This document shows positions 44,826-53,227 of a stretch of DNA of 64,000 bases, piece after piece. Numbering within the stretch: position 1 is the first letter of the stretch; each line of letters opens with the position of its first letter. The notes under the pieces are model-generated. The model was not told the origin of the DNA, did not search any database, and saw only the letters and a program-made list of their open reading frames with translations. Source of the stretch: CAVVFX01 sp963747535. Its GTDB lineage: Bacteria; Acidobacteriota; Terriglobia; Bryobacterales; Bryobacteraceae. The position numbers and the translations under genes were made by a program. Where the stretch lies: assembly GCA_963747535.1 (NCBI GenBank), contig CAVVFX010000023.1:482535-546534 (forward strand). Reading direction: 5' to 3'.

Positions 44826-46190
44826 ATGGCGCGAGCCGGTATCACACCCTCTAAAGCAATCTTCGGATCGTACTCGCTACTGACCGCATGGCTACTCTAT
44901 GGCATAGGGTCGATGTGGCGAGTCCTTGCCCGGCGACCACGATGCGTGGACCCCGTTGATCGCAACCGGATTCGCTCAATCCTCCTCATCCGGCTGGACG
45001 AGATGGGCGACTTTGTGATCTTTGACGCGGTCCTGCGCGCGTTTCGCCAGGCCTTCCCGCGCGCCCGCATCACGCTGGTGCTTTGTGATTGGATCCAACC
45101 CCTGGCGGAGCTTTGCCCGTACGTCGACGAGATCATCCCTTTCCCCAGCCGCGGGCCCAAATGGTGGCAACTGATGCTGGGGCCTTTCCGCGCGTTGAGG
45201 ATCGCGCTGAGGCTCCACCGGCCCTTCGATCTCGCCATCAATCCCCGTTTCGACCGGGACATCCGCGGCGCTGCGTTCCTGGCCGACTTGAGCCTAGCGC
45301 CCTGGGTGGTAGGCTACCCATCCTCCACCGAATGGTTCAAAGCCATGGTGAACCGCGGCTACGACCGGTTCTATACTCATCTGCTCCCGGAACGCTGCGA
45401 TTCGGCCGGGCTTCCTCGAAAAACGACTGCTGCGCAGCACTCTTCGTCGGTTTTCGCACAGCAGACCGCAAAAAACAATGCACCGTCCCGCGGAATTCAT
45501 GAATTGGAGCGCAGCCGCGTCATCCTAACCTTACTAGGCATCCCCACCGGTAACCTCCGCCCCGAACTCTGGATCTCGCCGGGCGACCACGAGGAGGCCG
45601 ACGCTCTTCTTCGTCAACACGGCTGGCTGCCGGGCGATACCCTGATCTGCCTGGGTATTAATGCCAGCTATGCGAGGAAGCGCTGGCCCATGGACTTCTT
45701 TATCCGGCTGGCCGGGGGTCTCTTATCGCTACCGGATTCCCGATTCCTGATCGTCGGCAACCGTCAGGAGCGCGAGAACGCAGAACTACTCCGGCCCGTG
45801 CTCGGCTCGCGGTTGATCAATCTGGCTGGACAGACCGCGCTGCGCGCGTCCGCCGCAACCCTCGCGGAGTGCCGGCTTTACGTTGGGAATGACAGCGGTC
45901 CCAAGCACCTGGCGGCAGCGTTGGGTAAGCCGGTCATAGAAATCAGTTGCCATCCCCGGGATGGCGATTCGAAGCATTTTCAGTCGCCGGAGCGATTCGG
46001 CGCGATCACTGAGCAGTCAACGCTGCTATCGCCACTGACAGCCCTCGCCCCGTGCGTCGCAACCTGCCTCGCCGATGAATCACACTGCATTTGCCAGATC
46101 TCTCCTGAAGAGGTCATGGACGCGGTTTGTGAGATGATGCGGAGAACGGTACCCTCCGGAGTCACCACACCAGCCATCGGCCATGAATAA
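44826..46190 (+). CDS. Glycosyltransferase family 9 (heptosyltransferase-like) with in-frame repeat insertion
   Basis: 454 residues, about 30 longer than expected at one point. The N-terminal domain has SILLIRLDEMGDFVIFDAVL and the C-terminal domain LYVGNDSGPKHLAAALGKP, both typical of ADP-heptose transferases. Between them, residues about 198-225 (LPRKTTAAQHSSSVFAQQTA to NNAPS) are encoded by a REP-like repeat inserted without frame loss. The insert replaces a linker after FYTHLLPE and may be tolerated. The gene overlaps the heptose kinase gene by 8 bases, in line with ADP-heptose as donor. Confidence 0.88.
   Translation: MARAGITPSKAIFGSYSLLTAWLLYGIGSMWRVLARRPRCVDPVDRNRIRSILLIRLDEMGDFVIFDAVLRAFRQAFPRARITLVLCDWIQPLAELCPYVDEIIPFPSRGPKWWQLMLGPFRALRIALRLHRPFDLAINPRFDRDIRGAAFLADLSLAPWVVGYPSSTEWFKAMVNRGYDRFYTHLLPERCDSAGLPRKTTAAQHSSSVFAQQTAKNNAPSRGIHELERSRVILTLLGIPTGNLRPELWISPGDHEEADALLRQHGWLPGDTLICLGINASYARKRWPMDFFIRLAGGLLSLPDSRFLIVGNRQERENAELLRPVLGSRLINLAGQTALRASAATLAECRLYVGNDSGPKHLAAALGKPVIEISCHPRDGDSKHFQSPERFGAITEQSTLLSPLTALAPCVATCLADESHCICQISPEEVMDAVCEMMRRTVPSGVTTPAIGHE
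45418..45495. repeat. REP-like repeat inside the GT9 coding region, copy E
   Basis: Contains ACTGCTGCGCAGCACTC, then CAGCAGACCGCAAAAAACAA and CACCGTCCCGCGG, matching the CTGCTGCGCAGCC...CAGACCACAAAAAACGATGG order of the intergenic copies. It encodes about 25 residues in frame. Confidence 0.7.
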
Positions 46191-47229
46191 CCATCAGGCA
46201 ATTTCCGAAGCCACTTACGACGCTTCGGACGCCGCCCTTAAACAGGTTATTTCGCGCGCATCGAGCGCCCGCATCCTGGTAGTCGGTGACGTCATGTTGG
46301 ACGAATTCGTATTCGGCGCGGTTCAGCGGATTTCACCCGAGGCTCCTGTTCCGATCGTGGAGATCACCGGGCGGCGGTTTGCCGCCGGAGGCGCAGCCAA
46401 CGTCGCGGCCAACGTTGCGGCACTGGGGGCAATCGCCGCGCTCGGCGGAGTCACCGGCGAGGATGACGGGGGGGAGAAGTTTCGCCGTCTCCTGGACTCC
46501 ATGCGCATGGATTCATGGGTGGTTCTATGCGACGCCTCACGCCCGACCATTTGCAAGACCCGCATCGTAGCCGGCGGACAGCAGATCGTCCGCATCGATC
46601 ACGAATCACGGGAACCGCTTTCCCCGGCCGTCGAGGATCGTCTGATTTCCGCAGCCGTCTCCGCGATCCGTAATGCCGACGCCTGCGTCATCTCCGATTA
46701 CGGGAAAGGCGTCGTGTCGGCCCGGCTGGTCGCCGCGCTGGTAGCCGAAGGTAAAGCCCACAACGTCGCAGTGTTGGTCGATCCAAAGGGCCATGATTAC
46801 CGGAAATACTCCGGCGTCATGCTGGTCACGCCGAATCTGAAAGAAGCCGAACTGGCGGCTGCCCACCCCATCTCTAACGACCACGACATGATCCTGGCTG
46901 CCGGACGCATCATGGATGCAGCTGCCTGTCCGTCTCTGCTCATCACGCAAGGCGCCTCGGGCATGACGCTCTTTCGCCGCGGATACGATCCATTGCACTC
47001 CGCCTCGCTGGCGCATCAGGTATTCGATGTTACGGGAGCCGGCGACACCGTCGTGGCGATGCTGGCCGTAGGTCTTGCTACCGGTCTCGCCATGGAGGAC
47101 GCCATGCTTCTGGCCAATGTGGCAGCCGGCATCGTGGTGGAGAAGCCCGGTACGGCGACGGTCTCACTGGACGAAATGGCGGCATTGATGCAGAACGGCT
47201 TCCACAGACGTCCCCCGGCCAGCCGATGA
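46183..47229 (+). CDS. hldA: D-glycero-beta-D-manno-heptose-7-phosphate kinase
   Basis: 348 residues of the PfkB family. The RfaE1/HldE-N pattern is RILVVGDVMLDEFVFGAVQR, ISPEAPVPIVEI, GGAANVAANVAALGA and the anion hole/base motif DVTGAGDTVVAMLAVG. It phosphorylates heptose-7-phosphate to the 1,7-bisphosphate on the route to ADP-heptose. The second (cytidylyltransferase) domain of HldE is absent and no hldC or gmhA is in the window. Overlaps gmhB by ATGA. Confidence 0.93.
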   Translation: MNNHQAISEATYDASDAALKQVISRASSARILVVGDVMLDEFVFGAVQRISPEAPVPIVEITGRRFAAGGAANVAANVAALGAIAALGGVTGEDDGGEKFRRLLDSMRMDSWVVLCDASRPTICKTRIVAGGQQIVRIDHESREPLSPAVEDRLISAAVSAIRNADACVISDYGKGVVSARLVAALVAEGKAHNVAVLVDPKGHDYRKYSGVMLVTPNLKEAELAAAHPISNDHDMILAAGRIMDAAACPSLLITQGASGMTLFRRGYDPLHSASLAHQVFDVTGAGDTVVAMLAVGLATGLAMEDAMLLANVAAGIVVEKPGTATVSLDEMAALMQNGFHRRPPASR

Positions 47230-47759
47230 TGGTCCAGCCGATGAAGGCAGTTTTTCTTGATCGCGATGGTACGGTCATAGTCGACCGGGGATATCTTTCC
47301 GACCCTGCGGGGATCGCTTTCGAGCCGGGAGCCGTCGAGGCGCTTCGCCGTCTTCACCACGCCGGTTTCGGGCTGATCTTCGTCTCCAATCAATCGGGCA
47401 TCGGCCGTGGGCTGATGACGGCCGAACAGGCCAACGACGTCCACCGGCGTGTACTCGGGTTGCTGGCAGCGGAGGGCGTCCCCATCACCGGCAGCTATAT
47501 CTGCCCGCATGCGCCTTGGGATCAATGCCAATGCCGCAAGCCGTCGCCGGTCCTGGTGCGAAGGGCCGCAGCCGACCGCGAAATCGATTTCAGCAAGTCC
47601 TTCGTCATTGGCGATAAGAAGACAGACGTGGACCTGGGCCGCGTCACTGGCTGCCGTAGTGTCCTGTACGCAAACCAAGCCACCCAGGACAACGCCGGAG
47701 CCAGCCCGGACTATCAATCCGGCAAATGGCACGAAATTGCAGACTGGATCCTCAAGTAA
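47226..47759 (+). CDS. gmhB: D-glycero-beta-D-manno-heptose-1,7-bisphosphate 7-phosphatase
   Basis: 177 residues of the HAD family. The nucleophile motif is AVFLDRDGTVIVDRGYL, then FVSNQSGIGRGLM, the zinc-binding CPHAPWDQCQCRKPSP, and VIGDKKTDVDLG. It removes the 7-phosphate from the product of the preceding kinase. ATG 47226 overlaps the kinase stop; an ATG five codons later, directly before AVFLDRDG, is an alternative. Confidence 0.94.
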   Translation: MMVQPMKAVFLDRDGTVIVDRGYLSDPAGIAFEPGAVEALRRLHHAGFGLIFVSNQSGIGRGLMTAEQANDVHRRVLGLLAAEGVPITGSYICPHAPWDQCQCRKPSPVLVRRAAADREIDFSKSFVIGDKKTDVDLGRVTGCRSVLYANQATQDNAGASPDYQSGKWHEIADWILK

Positions 47760-47767
47760 GCGCATTC

Positions 47768-47875
47768 TTATCTGCGTTCATCTGCGTTCATCCCTGCTAT
47801 TGATTTTTGCCTGAGAATTCTCGCCAGGCAAACCCACTAAAAATAGCAGGGTTGAACGCAGATGAACGCAGATAA
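47768..47875. repeat. 34-bp inverted repeat covering the GxxExxY start codon
   Basis: Left arm 47768-47801 starts TTATCTGCGTTCATCTGCG and right arm 47842-47875 is its reverse complement with one mismatch. A smaller nested hairpin TTGCCTG/CAGGCAA lies in the loop. The ATG at 47862 lies inside the right arm, so a transcript entering from gmhB would fold the start codon into a stem of more than 30 pairs. No ribosome site precedes the ATG. Confidence 0.85.
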
Positions 47876-48254
47876 CGCATTAACTGAAAAAGTACTGGGA
47901 GCGGTCTTTGAAGTCGCCAACACCCTTGGCGCCGGGTTTCTCGAAAAGGTCTATGAACGTGCCCTCTTGAAGGAGTTAACCCTCCGTGGAGTTCGCGCGG
48001 TAGCACAGCCCTCACTTTCCGTTCATTACAAAGGCGAGAGGATCGGAGACTATTACGCCGATCTTCTGGTGGAAGATGTTCTCATAATAGAAGTGAAATG
48101 TGCGGAAAGACTCACCAATGAGCACATGGCGCAATGCATTAATTACCTGCGCGCTTCCAATTTTGCCCTCTGTCTGCTGATTAACTTTCAAAAGCCTACT
48201 GTCGAATGGAAGCGCGTAGCGAATCACTTCCTGGCGGCTTGCCCATCCCTGTGA
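47862..48254 (+). CDS. GxxExxY protein (PD-(D/E)XK nuclease-like), copy 1
   Basis: 130 residues. The signature is GAGFLEKVYERALLKEL near residue 27. The core DYYADLLVEDVLIIEVKCAE fits D-x(n)-E-x-K of PD-(D/E)XK folds, and ALCLLINFQKPTVEWKRV is the family end. Function is not established; the family was proposed as nuclease-like. Its stop overlaps the GT2 start (GTGA), placing it inside the heptose/polysaccharide cluster. The start lies in an inverted repeat. Confidence 0.9.
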   Translation: MNADNALTEKVLGAVFEVANTLGAGFLEKVYERALLKELTLRGVRAVAQPSLSVHYKGERIGDYYADLLVEDVLIIEVKCAERLTNEHMAQCINYLRASNFALCLLINFQKPTVEWKRVANHFLAACPSL

Positions 48255-49051
48255 AGTTCAGCATTGTTACCGTTTCTTTCAACCAGGATCGATTCCTGCA
48301 GGAGACCCTGGACTCTATCCGCGTCTCGCCGCCCCACGAACTGCAATACGTGATCGTCGACCCCGGCAGCACCGACGGCTCTCGCCAGACAATCGAGCGC
48401 AATCGTCATTTATTCCACCGGATCATCTTCGAAAAGGACCACGGTCCGGCGGACGGCCTGAACAAAGGCTTCGCTGCCTGCGACGGCGACATTTACGCGT
48501 ACGTCAATTCCGACGATACACTCACTCTGCACGCGCTCGATTCCGTGGCCCGGTATTTTGAGCAGCACCCCGAGACGGATGTGTTGTTCGGCGCCGTCAA
48601 AATGGTAGATGCCGGCGGCCGGGCCGTGCTGCGCGGGCGGACTCCCGATCGCTTTGATCTCCGCCGTTACGCTGACGGTCTTTGCTACGTATGGAACCCG
48701 TCAACCTTCATCCGCCGAGAGGCATTTCTGAAGGCCGGCGGCTTCCGGCCCGAGAATCAGGTTCATTGGGACGGCGAACTGGTAGTCGATCTCGCACTGA
48801 CCGGCGCCCGAATGGCATATACTAACCGCGTTTTCGGCACCTATCGCCTGCATGACTCCAGCATAACGGTCTCCATCCAGCGTCCGGGCGACAGCTTCGG
48901 AGAGAAGTTCTACCGCGAGCGGATGCGCGTCCGGGAACGCATTCAAAAGGCAGGTATCCGGCTCTACTCACCGGCACAGCGCAGGCTGCGCCGGCTGCTG
49001 TACAAGTTCAACCCTGCGCGACAGGTACGATATCTCCTGGCCCAGTTATGA
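48251..49051 (+). CDS. Glycosyltransferase family 2
   Basis: 266 residues from GTG 48251 (MKFSIVTVSFNQDRFLQETL). The GT-A fold motifs are YVIVDPGSTDGS, DHGPADGLNKGFAACDGD, and the metal-binding YVNSDDTLTLHALD. After the catalytic domain come NPSTFIRREAFLKAGGF and a basic C-terminal helix. It adds a sugar to a surface polysaccharide or lipid. GTGA overlap with the preceding GxxExxY gene couples the two. Confidence 0.9.
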   Translation: MKFSIVTVSFNQDRFLQETLDSIRVSPPHELQYVIVDPGSTDGSRQTIERNRHLFHRIIFEKDHGPADGLNKGFAACDGDIYAYVNSDDTLTLHALDSVARYFEQHPETDVLFGAVKMVDAGGRAVLRGRTPDRFDLRRYADGLCYVWNPSTFIRREAFLKAGGFRPENQVHWDGELVVDLALTGARMAYTNRVFGTYRLHDSSITVSIQRPGDSFGEKFYRERMRVRERIQKAGIRLYSPAQRRLRRLLYKFNPARQVRYLLAQL

Positions 49052-49086
49052 ATTCGCGGGCCATGCCGGAACATACGGATACCTGA

Positions 49087-49200
49087 CTCGCCGTTAATCT
49101 CCCGATGCTGTTCAACGAGTTGCCGTTCCTCGACCGCTTCGCTGCAGTGGCGGAATCCGGATTCAAAACCTTCGATTCCCGCGCCGCAATCGATAGAACG
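49087..49200 (+). pseudogene. N-terminal remnant of a hydroxypyruvate isomerase-like gene
   Basis: The frame reads LAVNLPMLFNELPFLDRFAA followed by VAESGFKTFDS, which matches the conserved start of hydroxypyruvate isomerases (FAANLSMLFNEVPFLDRF type). After about 35 codons similarity ends and the open frame (to 49374) has no family features, so the rest of the roughly 260-residue enzyme is gone. It fills the gap between the GT2 gene and the convergent TadE-like gene. Confidence 0.6.
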
Positions 49201-49355
49201 CCCACCTGCCCTACAAATACCGACAGTACTACGGCCATATTCCAATTGCTGGCACCCGGCGGGAACGCTCCATTTGCGGATCGGATGCCGATACCAGGGC
49301 TGGATCGGCAGATAAACGGTTCACACTGGTTCAACGATTGGAAGAATACGCTTCC

Positions 49356-49904
49356 TCAGAACATCAATCGCTGACGGCTATAAGCATGAAAGGTGCTGCT
49401 GGCTATATCTTGTGTTGCGGCGCTACTCGGCCAAAACATGACCATGGGAGCCGATATTGTGCAATCGGCCGAGACAATGATGTCTTTTCCAGGACTATTG
49501 TCGCTATTGGTCGACGTCGGCCAAACCACCGTCCGGTTCGCGTTGCAACTGGCCGAGCAACTGCTCAGACACGTACTCACCGGACTGCAGGAGATTGCGT
49601 TGCCCGTGTCGGCTGCTGGTGTCAGTGTAATTTTAAGATTCGCAGTGCTGATTCCCGAGGCCGCCGCGACGACGACAGCGGCAATCTGCTGGACGGTCAC
49701 GGTACAAGTGTTGCTTCCCGAGGAGCATGTACTGCCGTGCGTGACCACGTACCGAGCGCCTTGCTCCGCGGCTTCCTGCATGGTGTGCATCGTCAGCATC
49801 GCAAAGGACATATTCGCAATCGAAAACAGAATAAAGGTCAACGGAATGCCCACGAGAGTGAACTCCAGGGTCTGGTTGCCGCTTTCGTTACGCCGGTTTC
49901 GCAT
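49356..49904 (-). CDS. TadE/TadG-like pilus assembly protein
   Basis: 182 residues. The type IV pilin-like N-terminus (RNRRNESGNQTLEFTLVGIP, then LTFILFSIANMSFAML) has the E-F residues and a single membrane helix of TadE proteins. The rest is a Ser/Thr/Cys-rich extracytoplasmic domain. It is the second gene of a pair, one base overlapping its partner, and probably a minor pseudopilin of a Flp/Tad system whose ATPase is encoded divergently. Confidence 0.8.
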   Translation of the reverse strand: MRNRRNESGNQTLEFTLVGIPLTFILFSIANMSFAMLTMHTMQEAAEQGARYVVTHGSTCSSGSNTCTVTVQQIAAVVVAAASGISTANLKITLTPAADTGNAISCSPVSTCLSSCSASCNANRTVVWPTSTNSDNSPGKDIIVSADCTISAPMVMFWPSSAATQDIASSTFHAYSRQRLMF

Positions 49905-50347
49905 CAGAGCACCCTCATTTGTATCGTTCGCGTGATCGTGACCTGTTTGGGAACCTGCCCCATCATCGGGATGAAGACCGGGGTCAGATAGGTGACCGAA
50001 ACTTTTGCAGCTGCGTTTCCATCAGGACCCGTTACGGACGTTGCGGAGACCCCCACCGGGCTGGTGGCGGAGACAGCAGTGCCAGACGCGCAGGTGGTCA
50101 TGGTGGTGCCCACGTTGGGCATTTTGGCGAGCTGGCCGAGTGCGTAGGTGCAGGCCGTCGTCGCGTCAGTCACATCGGACGCCGAAGATGAAGTGTACGC
50201 GCAGGCGACGCGCGCCGCGGCTTCAGTGGCAATGAGCGAGTAGGCGTAAAAGCCCCAGTCCATCGACCCGACAAACAGGAAGATCAACCACGGCATCAGT
50301 AGCGAGAACTCGATGATGCTGTTCCCGCGCTCTCGAGGTAACTTCAT
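49904..50347 (-). CDS. TadE-like pilus assembly protein
   Basis: 147 residues from ATG 50347 (MKLPRERGNSIIEFSLLMPW). The TadE domain has the same N-terminal motif and a membrane helix LIFLFVGSMDWGFYAYSLI. The upstream open part (28 codons) is not needed. The external domain is Ala/Thr/Ser-rich and ends TITRTIQMRVL. Forms an operon with the following TadE-like gene. The 130 bases to the divergent small protein hold both promoters. Confidence 0.82.
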   Translation of the reverse strand: MKLPRERGNSIIEFSLLMPWLIFLFVGSMDWGFYAYSLIATEAAARVACAYTSSSASDVTDATTACTYALGQLAKMPNVGTTMTTCASGTAVSATSPVGVSATSVTGPDGNAAAKVSVTYLTPVFIPMMGQVPKQVTITRTIQMRVL

Positions 50348-50476
50348 CCCTCTTGGGATACCAGAGCCCCGCGATACCGTCAACGGAGCGGAAGGTCTAC
50401 ATACCAAAGTTAGAGTACTTCTGAGAAGTGGCACGTAAACTGCTCATCTGAAACGTGTTGGACGTGGAGAAAAGGT

Positions 50477-50626
50477 ATGCTTTGGACACTATTTGTAATT
50501 CTGCTCGTGCTCTGGCTCCTGGGAGTTGTGAGTTCTTATACATTCGGCGGCTTTATTCATCTTTTGCTGGTTCTCGCTATAGCCTTAGTGCTGATCCGCA
50601 TTATCCAGGGCCGCGACCCGGTATAG
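50477..50626 (+). CDS. Small membrane protein, lmo0937 family
   Basis: 49 residues, below usual length cut-offs. ATG 50477 follows GGAGAAAAGGT. The sequence MLWTLFVILLVLWLLGVVSS then YTFGGFIHLLLVLAIALVLI and RIIQG is two hydrophobic helices joined by a short turn, as in lmo0937-type proteins, often stress related. Stop TAG at 50624-50626. It is upstream of, and in the same direction as, the CpaF-like ATPase. Confidence 0.85.
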   Translation: MLWTLFVILLVLWLLGVVSSYTFGGFIHLLLVLAIALVLIRIIQGRDPV

Positions 50627-50691
50627 CGGGAAAGTCCAAAGCCGTCCCACAGGGTTATAATTGAGATTCACCAACATCCAGGAGATGCATT

Positions 50692-52023
50692 TTGGGGACT
50701 AACTACCGTCCAACGCCGTCGCGTGGGGTTATGCCGACGCGGCCGGCCGACCGCAATTTTGAGCTTAAGTCACTGATCCACCGGAAGTTGATCGGAGTGC
50801 TCAATCTGGAGCGCGTAGCCTCGCTTCCCAAGGAGCGGCTGCGCGCCGAAATCGGGCGCGTGGTCGAGCGCCTGCTGGAAGACGAACGGGTGCCGATGAC
50901 GGCAGCCGAACAGAACCGGATCGTCGAGGAAGTACTCGACGAAGTGCTGGGGTTGGGCCCGCTCGAGACACTGCTAAAAGAGCCGTCGATTTCCGATATT
51001 CTGGTCAACCGCCATGATAAGGTCTTCATTGAACGCGGCGGCAAACTTTCGGAAACGCCGGTGCGTTTTAAAGACGACGCGCACCTTCTGCACATCATTG
51101 AAAAGATCGTGTCGCAAGTGGGACGCCGCATCGATGAAGCACAGCCGATCGTCGATGCCCGTCTGAAAGACGGATCGCGCGTCAATGCCATCATCCCTCC
51201 GCTGGCCCTGGACGGGCCGTGCGTCAGCATCCGGCGGTTCGGGCGTCACGTCATTACGCAGGAGGAGATGCTGGCATACAAAACGCTGACGTCGCCGATG
51301 CTCAAGTTTCTGGCGGCCGCCGCGCAGGCGAAGACCACGGTTCTGATCTCCGGCGGTACCGGTTCCGGCAAGACCACCACGCTCAACGCGCTCAGCCGCT
51401 TCATTCCCGAAGACGAGCGCATCGTCACCATCGAAGACACCGCAGAATTGCAGTTGCAACAGCGCCACGTAGTGAAGTTTGAAACGCGTCCGCCCAATCT
51501 GAACAAGGAAGGCGGGATCAATCAACGGCAGCTTCTGCGTACTGCGCTGCGTATGCGTCCCGACCGTATCATCGTGGGTGAGTGCCGCGGCGCGGAGGCG
51601 CTGGACATGCTGCAGGCGATGAACACCGGCGTCGAAGGCTCCATGAGTACGGTCCACGCCAACACCCCGAAGGACGCTTTCTCGCGTCTCGAAACGATGG
51701 TCATGATGGCGGACGTCGACATTCCCTCGCGCGTCATTTTGCAGCAGCTTGCCAACGCCATCAAGCTGGTGGTGCAGGTAACGCGTTTGCAAGACGGTAC
51801 GCGCAAGATCGTCAGTATCGCGGAAGTATTGGGTGCGCACGACGACCATGTCGACCTGCAGGAAATCTTCACCTTTGAGCGAACCGGGCTAACTGACGAT
51901 GGAAAAGTTCAGGGACGGTTCAAAGCTGTGTGCAAAACACCCCAAATCCTGGAGCGGCTGAGGGTGGGCGGCATCAAACTGGATCCCAAAATCTTCGATG
52001 AAGTGTTAGAAGTAAATATGTGA
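50692..52023 (+). CDS. cpaF: CpaF/TadA family secretion ATPase
   Basis: 443 residues of the type II/IV secretion ATPase superfamily. Walker A is ISGGTGSGKTTTLNAL, the Asp box is IVTIEDTAELQLQQ, and Walker B is DRIIVGECRGAEALDML. It powers assembly of Flp/Tad pili at the membrane. The start appears to be TTG 50692 behind AGGAG; an ATG at 50683 is closed after five codons, and ATG 50731 is an alternative. No TadB/TadC genes follow, so the pilus locus is incomplete here. Confidence 0.9.
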   Translation: MGTNYRPTPSRGVMPTRPADRNFELKSLIHRKLIGVLNLERVASLPKERLRAEIGRVVERLLEDERVPMTAAEQNRIVEEVLDEVLGLGPLETLLKEPSISDILVNRHDKVFIERGGKLSETPVRFKDDAHLLHIIEKIVSQVGRRIDEAQPIVDARLKDGSRVNAIIPPLALDGPCVSIRRFGRHVITQEEMLAYKTLTSPMLKFLAAAAQAKTTVLISGGTGSGKTTTLNALSRFIPEDERIVTIEDTAELQLQQRHVVKFETRPPNLNKEGGINQRQLLRTALRMRPDRIIVGECRGAEALDMLQAMNTGVEGSMSTVHANTPKDAFSRLETMVMMADVDIPSRVILQQLANAIKLVVQVTRLQDGTRKIVSIAEVLGAHDDHVDLQEIFTFERTGLTDDGKVQGRFKAVCKTPQILERLRVGGIKLDPKIFDEVLEVNM

Positions 52024-53177
52024 TTACTCGACGCGATCTCGGCCGGCTCGCCGCGGCGGGAGCTTTGGCTGCGCAAGGTGCTCAAACGGCGATCAGCACA
52101 TACAAAGGACCGCTGGACGGACAGGAGGACAAGGTCAACCTGGTCGATTTCGATCCGGTTGCGTACACTCTCGAACGGTACCGGTCCGCGCCTCTCAAAC
52201 TGACTTTCAAGGCTACGAACCGCACCGAAGCGGAGTCCTGGCAGAAGAAGCTGCGAAGCCGCCTGGTACAACTCGTTGGTGGCTTTCCTGAGCAACACTC
52301 GCCGCTCAAGGCACAGACTCTCGAAGTGCGCGAGTTCCCGAATTACACGCGCGAAAAATTCATCTTCTATGCGAGGCCAGGAGTGGGGGTGCTGGGATAC
52401 CTGTTGCTGCCGAAAAAAATTGCCCGGCCCGTGCCCGCCGTAGTTTGCATCGCAGGACACGGACGCGGCGTGGACGACATTGTCGGCATCGATCTGTTCG
52501 GCAAAGACCGCAGCGAGCCCGACGGATACCAATTCGATTTCGCCGTTCAGGCCGCGAAACACTCGCTTGCGGCCGTGGCGATCGAACCCATGGCGTTTGG
52601 CTGCCGGCGCGATCCAGTGACAGTGAAAAAAGGCATCGGAGCGGTCAGTTGCCAGCCGGCGGCGGGATCTGCGCTATTGTTCGGCGAAACCATGATCGCC
52701 TGGCGGGTTTATGATGTGATGCGCACTATCGACTGGATCGAATCGCGAAAGGAACTGGATGCGAATCGAGTGGGGTGCATGGGCATTTCGGGTGGGGGGA
52801 CATGCACGCTATTTTCCGCTGCACTGGAGCCCAGGATCAAAGCGGCATTCGTCAGCGGATACCTGAATACTTTTCGCGATTGCATCATGAGCGTGTCGCA
52901 TTGTATCGACAACTACGTCCCCGGGATTCTCAACTGGGCCGAGATGTACGATGTCGCCGGACTGATCGCGCCGCGACCACTGTTTGCCGAGTCGGGGACG
53001 AACGACCCGATCTTCCCCATCGCGGGTAGCCGTGAGGGCTTCGAAAGGGTGCAAAAAGTGTATGAGATTTTCGGCGCGACGGATCGGGTCCAGCACGAAA
53101 TCTTCGCGGGCGTGCACGAATTTCACGGCGTCAAGGGACTGCCGTTCCTGGCACAGGCGCTGGCCTCGGCGAGCTGA
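52020..53177 (+). CDS. Alpha/beta hydrolase (acetyl-xylan-esterase-like)
   Basis: 385 residues from GTG 52020, overlapping cpaF by GTGA. A Tat-like leader (ITRRDLGRLAAAGALAAQ) is followed by an alpha/beta hydrolase of the Abhydrolase_7/acetyl-xylan-esterase type: AVVCIAGHGRGVDDIVG, the nucleophile elbow GCMGISGGGTCTL, Asp in FAESGTNDPIFP and a final His in FAGVHEFHG. It would cleave carbohydrate esters outside the cytoplasm. Coupling to cpaF is probably fortuitous. Confidence 0.87.
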   Translation: MITRRDLGRLAAAGALAAQGAQTAISTYKGPLDGQEDKVNLVDFDPVAYTLERYRSAPLKLTFKATNRTEAESWQKKLRSRLVQLVGGFPEQHSPLKAQTLEVREFPNYTREKFIFYARPGVGVLGYLLLPKKIARPVPAVVCIAGHGRGVDDIVGIDLFGKDRSEPDGYQFDFAVQAAKHSLAAVAIEPMAFGCRRDPVTVKKGIGAVSCQPAAGSALLFGETMIAWRVYDVMRTIDWIESRKELDANRVGCMGISGGGTCTLFSAALEPRIKAAFVSGYLNTFRDCIMSVSHCIDNYVPGILNWAEMYDVAGLIAPRPLFAESGTNDPIFPIAGSREGFERVQKVYEIFGATDRVQHEIFAGVHEFHGVKGLPFLAQALASAS

Positions 53178-53227
53178 TAATACCGGGGGCGAGGAACTTC
53201 CAGTAGGGCGGTCATTTCAGAGGTTCA

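Noticed and set aside
50692..53177. CpaF and the esterase as a functional operon
   Set aside because: The GTGA overlap shows coupling only; the enzyme has no plausible role in pilus assembly.
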